Shown here: positions 12,440 to 29,615 of the stretch, piece by piece | Layout of the letters: the number at the start of each line of letters is the position of its first letter | Position numbering within the stretch: position 1 is the stretch's first letter | DNA from: Parapristionchus giblindavisi | Lineage: Eukaryota > Nematoda > Chromadorea > Rhabditida > Diplogasteridae | Direction: 5' to 3' | NCBI GenBank assembly: GCA_943737045.1 | Contig: CALSFV010000023.1 | Location: 830,001 to 894,000 of the forward strand | DNA length: 64,000 nt | The notes under the pieces: model-generated | What the model saw: the letters and a program-made list of their open reading frames with translations, nothing else | The model's database searches: none | What the model was told of the DNA's origin: nothing | Translations under genes and position numbers: made by a program

Positions 12440-13104
12440 TCTATATATTTATATACATCTACTGTACATATTCAATATAATATTGTAGATTTGCTTTACC
12501 AAAACACTGTGTCTTCCAAGAACATTTTGTTAACTGTTGATTGATTAATGAAGAAATAAATAGTGCTTTATAATATGCTGATCTCACAAGACTGTCAGAC
12601 TTGTCAGAATTGTCAGACTTGGGAATGGAATATCATAAATTTTATCGATAACGCTTTGAACGAAGTATGCATCTCGTGTCGGCATACTTCTTTTAGAAGA
12701 TTTTCATTGTTTTGTAATTTTTTCTGTTCTACCGTTAATAATTGGATTTTTGAATTAAAATAATAACTTTCAGTGTACAATATAAAGCAGCCCCGCAGAA
12801 TCTATTTTTGTGCATGTGATCTCATAGATCCCCTCGAATTATTGTGCGTTTAATATTGAATAAGCGTGACAATTCTTACTATTGTTTTCCGCTTTACTTG
12901 ACATATTTAATCAAATTTTCTTGTTATGCAAAATATTAGAGAGGTTTGGAAACTGTTTATTGCTGTTTGATTGATACATATAGTAATAGAGTATTCAGAG
13001 ATGAAACCTTGTAAACGAATAATGTCGAATCGATGAAGTTTATAAATTCCGAGCGATTGAAGCTGACTATGTAGTCGCATTTTTAGAGTTAGAGCTATAA
13101 ATTT
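12440..13104. other. Intergenic between ankyrin gene and P450 pseudogene 3' end
   Basis: Convergent 3' flanks; no coding exon recognised. A 66-codon frame at 12563-12763 looks like chance. Confidence 0.45.
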
Positions 13105-16100
13105 TCAACGTCTGAACACTCTAACAGTACATCCATATTTAGGTCGGAGAACAGCCTCTGATAACGGTGTATTCTCATGAAGACTCCTGCAATACAAATT
13201 GCATTACAAAAAGTTAATCAGTCTCTTACATGTCTGCTTCAAAACGATATCTTCTTAATAACCATGACATAACCACTTTCTCTTCTGTCATGGCAAAACG
13301 TTGGCCTCAAAAGTATAGAGAATCACACTTTCGCGATAAAGACAGGCGATAGACTTACCAATGCAGTTCCTTGGTCCTGCAGAGAATGGAATATAATCAT
13401 ATGGATGTCTTCCAATGGAATGTTCAGGTAAGAAACGATCAGGATCGTACTTCAGGGCGTCTTTGAACACTGCTCTACAATTGATCAACTGAGCCTCATA
13501 TTATATTATAATACAGGATTTTTTTTAAAAATTCGAATTGTAACACTCACTCATTTCTATGTATGGCTATTGGACTTATGAACATCGTGGCTCCTTTCGG
13601 AATCATACAATCTCCTGAAAGTAACATATTTTAACCTCAATGAGTCTTTAAACTGACCGCATTCGAAATCATGTTGTAGATTTCGTGTGACTGCTGCAAC
13701 AGGAGGAAAGAGACGCATGGCTTCCTGGAAGTATTACATTTATAGGCAAACTCAGAAATATGAGATTATAAAGTAATAATCTATAGTAAGACTAAAATAA
13801 GTTTCACACCTTGATACATCTATATAGTTCATAGAATGTAGTCGTTCTTTCGTTGTCTCGCTGTCAATATCATCTCCTGTATTGAAATTATTTAAGAATA
13901 AAAGAAGGAGAAGCCACCGAGTGTATCAAGGACTTCTCTTGCTGCTTTTTCTTGCATTTCAGGATTACAAGCCAGACACCAGACAGACCATGCAAGACCA
14001 CTAGCAGTTGTGTCGTGACATGGAATGGATATTGTATGAATCAGTATATACAATATACAAAATTTTAGACTGTTCTTAAAGAGACTGTCCATCCTCTGGT
14101 CAATCTTCTACTTTGAAGGAAATTATTATAATTAACATTCATCATTTAATATTCGACTACCTCCAAACATGAATGTTTCCACTTCTTCTTCTAGTTCTTT
14201 ATTGGATAATCGATTCACTCCACTTTGCATCAGTAAGAGATCAAGAAAAGTTCTTTTATTCTCTTCAACTTCTCCATTAGAGAGAGCTTCAGATCTGTCT
14301 GCGATTACCTTAACTTGATAATATCATAGATTCATCTGGAATATGCATATATCTTCTGTGCATGTATTATATCCCATTTCATGTAGATCATTACATAAAG
14401 GTTGCTTACCTGAGCTGTAAATCCTTTCGCTATACCAGCGAGTCGCTGTAACTGTTGTTCCTTTCCGAGCAATAATCTGCATTGTTGAAATAAGATTTGA
14501 AATTGATGTTTAAATGTTTTATGAGAGGAATCGCCAGAGGTTCGACCACCCCCCGGCGGTAGAAATTTCGACCCCCTGAAAAATTCAGATTAAGTACTTT
14601 GAACGATGCTCTATCGAACTGCGTTTTCCGAATTTGCATATCTGCTCTCATTTTCGAGTTACGGTAGGTCAAAGTTGGCAGGTACGGTATTTTTGACTCG
14701 AGTGTGTGTCAGAAAAATGATCATAACTCCGTTCAAAATAATGATAGACATTTTTTCAAAAAAAGGATCGAAAGAGGAGATCTTGGGCAACATTTCCCAG
14801 TTGATGACGTCATTTGTCGACCATGCGCCGGTGCGGGGCGGTCGGTTTTATGAAAAAGTGACGTAACTTTCCTAATCGGAAAAAGTGCACTTTTCTTCTA
14901 TGCGCGTTTTGTTGCGTCCATATGTGTCTAAAAATGACCCAAGTTTCAGAGGATTTGAGAAATGCAAAAAAAAAAGCGTTGATTTTAGTGACGCGACCTC
15001 GGACCTGTCATAGGAAAGAACGGCTTATTCCTTTATCAAGAAACAGCAAAGGAGCTTAAATGACTCAAAAACATGAGAAAAAGCATTACGATCTCAAAAT
15101 ACCCATATATGACAGTTATTTGAAACACAAAATCACCGAGTTCCGAAAAATTTGAAAAAAACCCATATTTTGCTTTTCCACGTGGAAAATACGTCTCAGT
15201 AATGTTAATTAATCTTTATAATATTTCTTATAATGTTTTTGAACATTTATGTTTTTGGAAGTGAAGGCCTACCTGCTCTTAGAGCCGAGATATCCGCCAT
15301 CGAGATTACACGCGCGCCCCCCAACTCACCCTTTGAGAAGAGATGTGTTGCCATAAAATGAACGTTTTCCAGCTCAGAATGACTCAAAACGACTTGTTTC
15401 ATCATTCTTAGCACGAAAAAAATACCTTGGAACACGTTTTCTGTGTCTGTAAAAATCAGCAAAAGATTTGGATCGAACCGGGGTTCGAACCCGCCCGTGC
15501 TTCATCATTCCTTGAAGAGAGAGAGAGAGAGCGAGAGCGAGGAAGTACGGGCGGGTTCGAACCCCGGTTCGATCCAAATCTTTTGCTGATTTTTACAGAC
15601 ACAGAAAACGTGTTCCAAGGTATTTTTTTCGTGCTAAGAATGATGAAACAAGTTGTTTTGAGTCATTCTGAGCTGGAAAACGTTCATTTTATGGCAACAC
15701 ATCTCTTCTCAAAGGGTGAGTTGGGGGGCGCGCGTGTAATCTCGATGGCGGATATCTCGGCTCTAAGAGCAGGTAGGCCTTCACTTCCAAAAACATAAAT
15801 GTTCAAAAACATTATAAGAAATATTATAAAGATTAATTAACATTACTGAGACGTATTTTCCACGTGGAAAAGCAAAATATGGGTTTTTTTCAAATTTTTC
15901 GGAACTCGGTGATTTTGTGTTTCAAATAACTGTCATATATGGGTATTTTGAGATCGTAATGCTTTTTCGGATGTTTTTGAGTCATTTAAGCTCCTTTGCT
16001 GTTTCTTGATAAAGGAATAAGCCGTTCTTTCCTATGACAGGTCCGAGGTCGCGTCACTAAAATCAACGCTTTTTTTTTTTGCATTTCTCAAATCCTCTGA

Positions 16101-17616
16101 AACTTGGGTCATTTTTAGACACATATGGACGCAACAAAACGCGCATAGAAGAAAAGTGCACTTTTTCCGATTAGGAAAGTTACGTCACTTTTTCATAAAA
16201 CCGACCGCCCCGCACCGGCGCATGGTCGACAAATGACGTCATCAACTGGGAAATGTTGCCCAAGATCTCCTCTTTCGATCCTTTTTTTGAAAAAATGTCT
16301 ATCATTATTTTGAACGGAGTTATGATCATTTTTCTGACACACACTCGAGTCAAAAATACCGTACCTGCCAACTTTGACCTACCGTAACTCGAAAATGAGA
16401 GCAGATATGCAAATTCGGAAAACGCAGTTCGATAGAGCATCGTTCAAAGTACTTAATCTGAATTTTTCAGGGGGTCGAAATTTCTACCGCCGCGGACCCT
16501 CCGAAACGGTCGATTTTCTCGCGATTCCTCTCTTATAAACCTCATAGGTTTGGTCCAATATATGGCGCTGCTTGCAAGAACAATGATAAGTGTAGCCATT
16601 TGACTGACTGCTCTGACATATGGCTGATTGGGTATACGCTGTGAGCCTAGTTCCTTTCCCATTGCTGTTTCTGAAAAAAAGTTCAGCGGATTTTACAATA
16701 AAATAAGCTAAACTGAATAAGAAGTATACCACATATGATATCGAGAGTACACAGCTTTATGAGTGGATAGATATCTAGTTTTTCTCCTATGTGATCTATG
16801 AGAATTTCATCAACGAGTGCCTGAAATCATTGGAGTCACAACTATTTAGAGTAAATATTGAGGTCGGTATCGCGATATGTAATTAAATTACGTACTTTAC
16901 TGTGTCGGTTCATAGCAGTGACATAGTTATCGAGTTGAGAGAAGTGAAAGGTTGGAGTGAATAGATGACGTCGCTGTCTCCAATCATCTACAGATCTCAA
17001 TCATCATTCTTGTATATGAATAATGAGTTTGTGAACCAACTTCAACAATAATCCATTACCAAGCCATGGAAGAAAAAGATCGTAGTCTGTTCCTTTCGAG
17101 ATTTCCTCACTAGAATCAACTATCGCCTGGAAAGAGTCTTTGCCAAGTAGTTTTACGTTTCAATTAAAATTCCCACTTTGACTGTTTTTCCATTATTGGG
17201 AGTGACCAAGCATCGATTTATTTTATTTTTTAAAAATTTTTTTTAATTGCTGATAAACCCTTTGCAGCATATTCGTTCGCCCGATCAACTATTCCTTTCG
17301 AAAATCCTTCCGCCGATCGATTTACTTGAAATAGATTACCCACAATGGACCATCCACGTGGTCCAGGGATATTGGAGTATTTCTTCTTCTGTTGTCTGAA
17401 TAGGTTCATTGGTTGATGTATATATATATATAATTAGTATTGGTTGTGGCAATTTGAAGATTATCTCGGTTGAATAAGAAAATGACATGCAAAAAAATGA
17501 TAAACCAGATAATAGTTCGAACTATGATAAACTCACTCAACTCTCCAAATAAAATTCAACGCGATAATCACGCTATAAATAAGAGGTATATAGACAATTA
17601 GAAGGATGTATATCAT
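13105..17616 (-). pseudogene. CYP4-like cytochrome P450, probably a pseudogene
   Basis: Reading the minus strand from 17616: membrane anchor (MIYILLIVYIPLIYSVIIAL), PGPRGWSIVGNLFQ, RRHLFTPTFHF, HDTTASGLAW (I-helix), EAMRLFPPV (ExxR, K-helix), [10 protein letters not shown] (haem-binding Cys) and LRPKYGC at the end (stop 13105-13107). This is a complete P450 order, parallel to the tandem neighbour at 17966-22341. Two lesions are visible. Just after the proline-rich segment (about 17200-17265) the neighbour's GHDLTRVWL stretch is replaced by A/T-rich sequence with TAA stops. The I-helix exon is preceded by AT, not AG, at about 14018-14019, removing the splice acceptor the paralogue uses. A 2 kb palindromic element sits in one intron. 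Other exons remain open, so decay is recent, or an alternative product exists. Confidence 0.7.
14523..16532. mobile_element. 2 kb palindromic (foldback) element in P450 intron, TSD TTAT
   Basis: The two halves are near-perfect reverse complements (14554 to about 15500 against about 15545-16492) around a short spacer with a GAGAGA run. The same 86-codon frame appears at 14606-14866 on plus and 16180-16440 on minus, showing arm identity. The outer ends are GAGAGGAATCGC and its complement, and TTAT occurs on both sides (14519-14522, 16533-16536), giving a 4-bp target duplication. No transposase motif seen; non-autonomous. It lies in a P450 intron whose flanking exons match those of the paralogue. 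Confidence 0.85.
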
Positions 17617-17965
17617 TGCTCTGTTGAATAATAGAACTTCAAATGATTAGATCGATTAGACGAAAACAACATTTGACATTATACTATACACTACAAAAAT
17701 TGGTAATTACGGCATTGGGAACGTGATACAATTCGAATTTGTGAGCAGATCCCACTTTTTGCACTGTTCTGTTCCATTTGGTTCTGTTATTTTTGCATCT
17801 TTCGTATTGAAGAGTGTCTCTGATCACACATTACCCCAATATTCCAATTACAGAACTTCCAATCATGGAATGAACAAAAAACAGTTTATCTGTATCGTAT
17901 CTTTGTAAGGAATTAATGTCTTTCATTATTTGGAATCCAAAAATATAAAAAATATATCGTTCCAT

Positions 17966-22341
<4,376 letters not shown>

Positions 22342-22785
22342 AACAAATATTCTGAATACGATTAATTATTAATATCAAGATCGCATTTGAAAGTTTGTCG
22401 ATTGAGAGCAAAGTGGGTCATGAAATGGTTTAGCATTGATCTTTCTTTGTTATCTATAATGTGAGATCATGTCATTGTGATCACATTAACGCTAATATAA
22501 AAAAAGCGAGACTCACAACTCGAAGCATGGTCTACATCACGGTTCGATGGAGATTTTTCATCCCTAAATAGGGTGCGTTGACATTGATTTGGCCTTTGTT
22601 CCTGCCCAGATCAGCGACACACAGTTAAATTGTTAGTAAATGGTGAGAAAGTGGTCGTATCTTGTTTGGATCATGTTAGATAACCATTTATATTTGAAAA
22701 AAACATCAAATCATGAGGGTATTGTAACAATATTTTTATTTTTCTAAAGTTCATTTGAAAAAAATATGTAGATTGTTCAGTGTAC
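22342..22785. other. P450 upstream region
   Basis: Region 5' of the intact P450 gene. No further exon found and no clear TATA box identified. Confidence 0.35.
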
Positions 22786-23290
22786 AGTACAGCAGAATCC
22801 CGCCCTTGACACGGGATCCCCGGGTGTCCCGGGGTGTCCCCTCTGTCCCCTCGATTTTTACGGTGTAAATAGGGAATATTAGCTCTTCAAATTGTTTGCA
22901 TTCTTTTACTCCAGGTTTGACCGAATTTATCACGGAAAGATTAGAATTTTATAAATTACGTAGCCTGAGAAAAAATATTGAAAATTTTAATTTCTTTCAA
23001 TTTTGACGAATGCCGCGCGAAAATTTTGAAGAAGTCGCGCACGGTTGACAAATTCTATCGCAAAGTGACTTCATTCCAGCATTTCTTTTCCTTGGCACAA
23101 TTGAGTTGACAAGCTTTTAAAAAATCCAAACTTTCCTCGATAAATTCGGCCAAATCTGGAGCAAAACAACGCGAACAATTTGAAGAGCTAATATTCCCTA
23201 TTTACATCGTAAAAAATCGAGGGGACAGAGGGGAAACCCCGGGACACCCGGGGATCCCGTGTCAAGGGCGGGATTCTGCTGTACTGTATG
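22786..23290. mobile_element. MITE with 130-bp inverted arms, TA target
   Basis: Ends are CAGTACAGCAGAATCCCG and its complement, continuing into G/C-rich arms (CCCGGGTGTCCCGGGG) and GGGAATATTAGCTCTTCAAA on both sides; TA borders each end. The CAGT start and TA duplication suit a Tc1/mariner or pogo-derived MITE. No ORF. Confidence 0.75.
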
Positions 23291-23584
23291 TTCCTCCTTT
23301 TCGCTCCCCTAACTTCCGTTCATCAAGAACACTATGAAGGTGAATTGTGAGAGATTGGACGGAGAATGTAATAACAATGTTGATTCAGAGAACCGATAAA
23401 GGAGATATATTCTCCATCAGATCGATTAGACACATAAGATTATTTTTGAATCGTTAACTAATTCAGGAACGTAATAAAAGTTATTTTCATTTCACGTTAG
23501 AACATGATGATAATAGGATGACCTTGATCAACGACACAACTGATAAGAAGATGTTAAATGGCTTTGATTATATTTAATTGATAT
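23291..23584. other. Intergenic, nothing seen
   Basis: Short AT-rich spacer downstream of the next minus-strand gene. Confidence 0.35.
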
Positions 23585-24254
23585 TTATTTCGAATAATTA
23601 TCATTTTTCTTTAATGGAAAGATCAATAAAGGATGAATTGTAGTAGTGTGTGTATGATCTGTGTCTTCTTCTATTCGGTCATTGTTGTAGTTACTTTCTA
23701 AATCAGTGACTTCATCTACTCGATTCCTCGATATTTCCGTTCTAGAGGATGGTGCAACCTGATTGAAATATATATATATATTTATTCGGTCATTGACCAA
23801 ACGTAGAGAAATAAATCTTCGCAAAGACATTTTTCAACACATGTATAGTTCTATTTGAAATCTATTAGATCAAGAACGAGCAAAATATAAATGATTGATG
23901 AAAACCTCTTTCTGTTCCATATTAGCATCTAATCGAGCAAGTTCCAATCGTATCTCCTCTTGTTCTGCATCGAATCTTTAATATATATCAATTTCTCTCA
24001 TATTTTACCAGAATTTCATAAATTAAAAAAAATGCTCATTTCATGAGAAATTGATCCGAATGAAAGATCAAGATGAAGGTTTGCATATTATTTTTCCACT
24101 ACAATAGTATGTATCCTTATCGTCTGATCATCACAATAGTCTGTGCTTACTATACGCCCATAAATCAAATACCTGCAAGGAGCTGGTAGGTAGACGACCT
24201 TTGGAGGCAATGGGGGAGGGCATAGCGAGAAGCGGAGTCCGAACTGGCTAGAAT
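23585..24254 (-). CDS. C-terminal exons of an unidentified protein
   Basis: Three minus-strand exons join in phase: 24254-24173, 23975-23906 and 23758-23585. They encode a proline-rich segment (CPPPLPPKVVYLPAPC), a charged helix with heptad character (AEQEEIRLELARLDANMEQK) and a Glu/Asp/Thr/His-rich tail ending in KKNDNYSK. No family is recognised; a cytoplasmic tail is one reading. The upstream exon, which must leave one leftover base, was not found; the sequence there is occupied by a 1.4 kb palindromic element, so the gene is either split by it in an intron or truncated. Confidence 0.5.
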
Positions 24255-24334
24255 CTATAAAACCACAACATCCCCTCTAAATTTTGAAATTCCTTAATGA
24301 TTTAAGTGATAGTGATAATGATGATTTAAAAAGC

Positions 24335-25742
24335 ACTATCTGAGAGAATTCAATAACTGGAATATTTTTTGGTATCGATGAAAAATGAATTTTTCTGTTT
24401 TATGTGTGATAATTACCGGCTCCATAAGTGAAGTACACTGGTACTTGGAAATTGCTTCCAATTGAAAATTCGCTTCAGGGGGTGACCACACAACGATTTG
24501 GCGCCTTTTCCTAAAAGGTTTATTTCGATGCCAACCGATTCGGGAGTGGGTGCAGTGGACTCCTTGGCTAGTTCTAATAAACTATTGTCCAGGGGAGTTT
24601 TTTGATCAATGATCAACGAACGCCGGAATCGGGAATTTTCGAAAATAATTTCACATTTAATTAATTTTCACTAGTTCATCATAACAAGCCTACAACTTTT
24701 TATTTGCTCAATCGCTTCTGCATATCATAACACAGCTTCAGTTTAAAAATCATAATTTTTAAAAAATACATTTTTTATGAAAACATCGCTTTTATAACGA
24801 AAATCGTAATTATGGTGTGCACCTACAGTAATCCCAAATCGGATAATTTGGAAATTTGGTAGTTTTAAACATATTTCACCGCTGTTCTTGACCTGACTGA
24901 GGTATACGACTACTCCTCGTCTTCGGAGTGCACCTGCACGGTTCAGTGCTGGTCAACATTTTATGATATTTTGGTTTTTCAGCAATAACTTTCTTCAAAG
25001 TGAACCGTTTCTCTTCATTTTTTAGTATGTTTGTATAGATGATACTATGGTATAGCGATCCAATTTTTATCGATAATGATTAACAAACAACGGAATAATG
25101 ATCAATTTACGAAAAATGTCAATTTTCAGCGAAATCAGCACCTGGGAATAGATGCACTCCGAAGACGAGGAGTAGTCGTATACCTCAGTCAGGTCAAGAA
25201 CAGCGGTGAAATATGTTTAAAACTACCAAATTTCCAAATTAACCGATTTGGGATTACTGTAGGTGCACACCATAATTACGATTTTCGTTATAAAAGCGAT
25301 GTTTTCATAAAAAATGTATTTTTTTAAAATTATGATTTTTAAACTGAAGATGTCTTATAATATTTAGAAGCGATTGCGCAAATAAAAAGTTGTAGGCTTG
25401 TTAAGGTGAAGTAGTGAAAATTAATTAAATGTGAAATTTTTTTCGAAAATTCAAAATTCCAGCCTTCGTTGACCGTGGATCAAAAAACTTTCCTCAGCAA
25501 TAGTTTCTTATAATTCGCCAAGGAGTTCATTGCACCCACTCCCGAATCGATTGGATTCGAAATAAACTTTTTAGGAAAAGGCGCCAAATCGTTCTGTGGT
25601 CACCCCCTGAAGCGAATTTTCAATTGGAAGCAATTTCCAAGTACCAGTGTACTTCACTCATGGAGCCTGTAATTATCACACATAAAACAGAAAAATTCAT
25701 TTTTCATCGATACCGCACATATGTCGATTTTCTAAGATAGTG
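24335..25742. mobile_element. 1.4 kb palindromic element
   Basis: Outer ends CACTATCT (24335) and AGATAGTG (25735-25742), with arms near-identical in reverse complement from 24371 to about 24947 and about 25140 to 25714 (for example GGTATCGATGAAAAATGAAT against its complement). The loop is about 190 bp. TGATTTAAA occurs just outside both ends and may be a target duplication. No coding capacity. Confidence 0.75.
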
Positions 25743-26843
25743 TGATTTAAATGAAAAAAAAAACCAGGAAATCTCAAATATTACAAACAATACGAGTATA
25801 TTAGAGTAAATCTAACCGTGTTGCCATTGTGTGTACACTCCATTAGAGATAATTATGAGATGAAGAAGAAGATGAAACATCCACTCGGACTTGGATATCG
25901 ACTACTCTAACTCGATAGAAGGTCATCTTTTTATTCTTTCGATAGCCTGACACTACCACTTTGAGGGTCAATCATAGGAATGGTCCACTTCAAATAGACA
26001 ATTTATCCATTCCAAATAACACCTCTACTCACATTATTTAAAGGAATACCCCATGCTAATTTTACCCTCCGCATTGGCAATACTCTCTCGTAGATAAAGA
26101 AAGCGAGAGAACATTGCCAGAGCGGAGAGATTCAAATTAGCTTGGGGTGTGGCTTTAAAGATTCAATGGAACATTTATAATTACGATTTATGAGTCGATT
26201 TTATGAGATAGAAAAATATTACCATTATGTTTTTCAGGAAGATTAAATTTCGCGAAATCTCAAAATATGCGCGTAATCAGATCTATTTCCATATTACCGT
26301 ATTCCAAATGCCGATCTGTTAGACAAACAAAAAGGTTATTGAATGAACTAGACACTAATGGTCTGATGAATGAGTGAATGAATAATCCATTGAATGATGG
26401 TGGGATAGATTCATTCATTCATCCATCATACATTCTGTATTTACACAAGAACCGAGAATGTCTTCTATTGAGATTGAGAGAGTGAGCAATATAGAGATAA
26501 TACAATGAACTAAGTGTGAATAAGGGGAAGGGCTAAGAGAGAGTGAGTGAGAGGGCGAGTTAGTTCAAGTAGTTCTCAACACTCCTCATCGGTCTATCTG
26601 CTCCTTCTTCCATAACAATTATGTTCATTTAGAACATTAAACTCTTCTAATATACTTCTACAGTACCGTATGATAAATGATCTACAGTCATTCGTGAGTT
26701 CTATTGTTTGGACGAAAAGAATCGATCGGGGCTTGCGTAGGCCTTCGATTAGCGATAATTCAATAAAATGATTCGAAAATCGAGATCTATGCATGCCATG
26801 ATGATTGCTTTATCCATATTTGAATATGCAATATTATAACAAT
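25743..26843. other. Intergenic with one small inverted repeat
   Basis: No gene found. Positions 26038-26158 form an imperfect 120-bp inverted repeat (arms around ACCCCATGCTAATTTTACC and its complement, loop near 26090), probably a short MITE. A GA-rich segment lies at about 26470-26570. Confidence 0.4.
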
Positions 26844-26963
26844 GATCAACATCAGAAATAAGCCATCAATCGACATTTTCAAACTATAAAAAAATCCTTA
26901 TTTCCTTCAAAGTGATTATGTTCCTTATTTGAAAGAACCAATAAAGATGGTCGTTATACATAC

Positions 26964-26970
26964 TATATAA
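26964..26970 (+). promoter_or_regulatory. TATA-like box of SXP/RAL-2 gene, left copy
   Basis: TATATAA lies 49 bp before the start codon at 27019. The mirror copy is present upstream of the right-hand gene. Confidence 0.5.
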
Positions 26971-27018
26971 GCTGAGACAGTCGATTGAATCAATATACAT
27001 TGTGTATTTTCTTATACA

Positions 27019-28998
27019 ATGCATCTTCTACAATCTACAGTACTTCTTGTGATCTTCGGTTCCATTTATGCAGCTGAAGTTGAGGGTTCAGGAGAGACAA
27101 AAGTGGAAGGATCAGGAGAAGTTAAAGTTACTGTAGTAGAGGGATCAGGAGTTGTGGTAGAAGGTTCAGGAGAGGTCCAATCTGAAGTATTGATTGGATC
27201 AGTTGAACCTGTAGTATTGTTGAATAATGATGAATCTAATGTTCCGGCTGTTGAAGAAGTTCAAATTGATGGAGAACCGGTACGATTTTGAAAAATAAAG
27301 AATATAACACTCAAAGTCAGAAGAAATGATTTAATTTGGTGTCTGAAATCAATTATTTTCTCTTCAGACCGAAGTTGCTGTGAAGGTTGTTGAATCAATT
27401 GATGGTGAGGTTCCCTCTGTAGAACTCGTGGATCCTATTGTAGAACAGAAGAAAGAGGAGGGTACGGTAGATCTTGTTACAATTAAGACCTAAACATGAT
27501 TTAAAACATAATGTTCCAGTGAAGAAAGAGAATGAAAGAAGACGCCATCCCTTCGGAGACCTCGCTAAAAAATTCTTCGGTGTAAGCGAATTAAGAAATT
27601 TATTCAAAATATAACGATAACAAATGCAAACTTACAAACAAGATAATTAATTTTTCAGACTGATTGTTTGGGTAACATTTTTTAGAAACTGAACGAGGAA
27701 AAGCGCAAGGAGTTTGCTGGTCTCTTCAAGAAACAGAACGTTAGCCGTGAAGACAGAAAGAAACAAATTGACGCTTTCCTTGCTAAGACCGGAGCTTCCG
27801 TAAGTCCTACGTTAAAATAATACCGAAAGCTAATATGATTGAACTCTGACTTATTTTGTCTGGGGAAAGTGCTGATTATGAGAGTTTCAAATAAACTTAT
27901 AATTACTGTTATTTGTAAGAAATTATAGAAAGACTTCGAAGAACTCAAGAAGCGAACTCATGCTCATAAGGAAAAGTCACGCAAGAGATTGACAGAGGCT
28001 GTCAATTCTCTTCCTGCTGCACTTGTTGCAGTGAGTTTTTGAATATTGTACCCTCTTAGAACGTCTTTAAATGTAATGAATCAGATTTATAGAAGATAAA
28101 AAAATGAATTAAACTTCAGTTCCACGCAATCATTGACGACAAGTCTCTTGGTCCTAAAGAGGTTGGACAAAAAGTAAAGGAATTGATCAAGTCACTTTCA
28201 AAGGATACCACCAAGGCACTTTTCACACTTAAGAAGGTACAAAATTATCTACATTATTTGAATTAAGTAGAGAATTATGAAAGGCTCAGTTCTGATTTGG
28301 TCACTCGTGGTTAAAATATGAATGTATAAAGCCGATATGGTAGTTTTGCAGAACTTCGATAAGCCCCCTCGTCGTTTTACCAATGGACTTGGAAAGCGCA
28401 ATTTTGGAAAGGTATCTATGTGACTACAACAAACAATTTTATTTGTTTGATCTTCACCGAAAGAAAACTATTCAAAAATCAAAATTGATTATTCAAGAAA
28501 CCCCAGCAACCTGTCAAGTTTGAGAAGAAGAATATTGTTTTCACCAAGGTTCGTATTTGAATTGTAAGTCTTCTTAACGATTTATAATTTCGCAGGACAT
28601 CCCAAGAGTTCAAATTCAGAGGAAAGATCTTGTTTTGACAAAGGTTGGTATATCAGTTGTTCAATTGCTAATCAATTCCTCGTTAGCTTTTGATAGAACA
28701 AAAACTCAATATTTTTAGGACATTCCCAAGAACCAAATTCTCAAGAAGAATTTCGCTTTGACAAAGGTTTGAAATTTAACTGTTAAATTTAAATTTATTA
28801 AACATTTTTCAGGACATCCCCAAGGTCGTGCCCCAGACTCTCGAAGCCAAGATCGGAACTTTCGTCAAAGTACGACCAATTTAAACTCACTTCTGATAAT
28901 ATTATTTGTAGCCCGCTATAGTAGCTGATGAGACGACTGTTATTCCTACAACTGTTCCTTCTACATTTGCTCCTGTACAATCCACTATTTCTGCTTAG
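27019..28998 (+). CDS. SXP/RAL-2 (DUF148) family secreted protein, left copy
   Basis: Twelve exons (27019-27279, 27368-27461, 27520-27581, 27686-27799, 27929-28030, 28120-28236, 28352-28411, 28498-28548, 28596-28643, 28719-28766, 28813-28869, 28912-28998) give 366 residues. A signal peptide (LLQSTVLLVIFGSIYA) is followed by repeated VEGSGE units, then the DUF148 domain, all-helical and charged (KLNEEKRKEFAGLFKKQ, DDKSLGPKEVGQKVKELI). The C-terminal part is built of short repeats ending in LTK or FTK, one per small exon (51, 48, 48, 57 bp), with DIP opening three of them. The tail is Thr/Pro-rich. SXP/RAL-2 proteins are nematode-specific, secreted, often abundant surface or gut antigens; some bind cations. 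Function here is unknown. Confidence 0.85.
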
Positions 28999-29074
28999 AT
29001 GTACAGACTTCAATGATAAATAAATGTTTATATACGATCTTGACTGAATCACATAGACGATCTTTGATATTTTG

Positions 29075-29568
29075 CTTAAATGCGAAATGATCATAAGATC
29101 AAAGATCAAGTATTGAATAAATGGGATATAGCATGAGATGTTCAACAAACAAAACCACGAGTAGCTAGGATAATATTTGGTCTTAGTACCGATACCATAT
29201 TAGTTATGTATCTTTTCGTTTCAACTATTTTGTATTTGTATGTTATTTTCAATTAAATCCGCCGTCCTCTAAAGTGACAACAGGTTCGCTATGTTTATAT
29301 TGACCTTATAAAATACACTTGTTTATTTGGTACGAGAATATAGTAGAATTTAGTGGGGAAATACAATCTCCTGTCTCTCATGAGATCCTCGATCCCTCGA
29401 ATTATTGTACTGGCAATATTTAATATCAAACGTGATAATCCCCACGCAAAATGCATTCCAAAATTTTTGCAAAATTTTCGGTAGTTTTTTCCGAACGTTT
29501 TTTTAAATGCATGTAATTTTATTTTTGCTGATTGCCCAATGAAATGATGGGAAGACATTTATTCAATA
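29075..29568. other. Loop of the inverted duplication
   Basis: Unique 494-bp spacer between the arms. The 87-codon minus frame at 29295-29558 extends into the arm and has no recognisable motif. Confidence 0.4.
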
Positions 29569-29615
29569 CAAAATATCAAAGATCGTCTATGTGATTCAGT
29601 CAAGATCGTATATAA

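Noticed and set aside
13250..13320. Apparent 5-bp frameshift in the P450 pseudogene's last region
   Set aside because: Rereading the bases showed I had skipped part of a line; the frame (EEKVVMSWLLRRY) is intact there.
15470..15570. tRNA-like B-box (GGTTCGAACCC) near the palindrome centre and near 51460
   Set aside because: No matching A-box or cloverleaf arms could be drawn; the motif is short and occurs twice only because of the palindrome.
14606..16440. Paired 86-codon ORFs and 67-123 codon ORFs inside the 2 kb palindrome as genes
   Set aside because: They occur as mirror copies because of the arms and show no protein motif or splice context.
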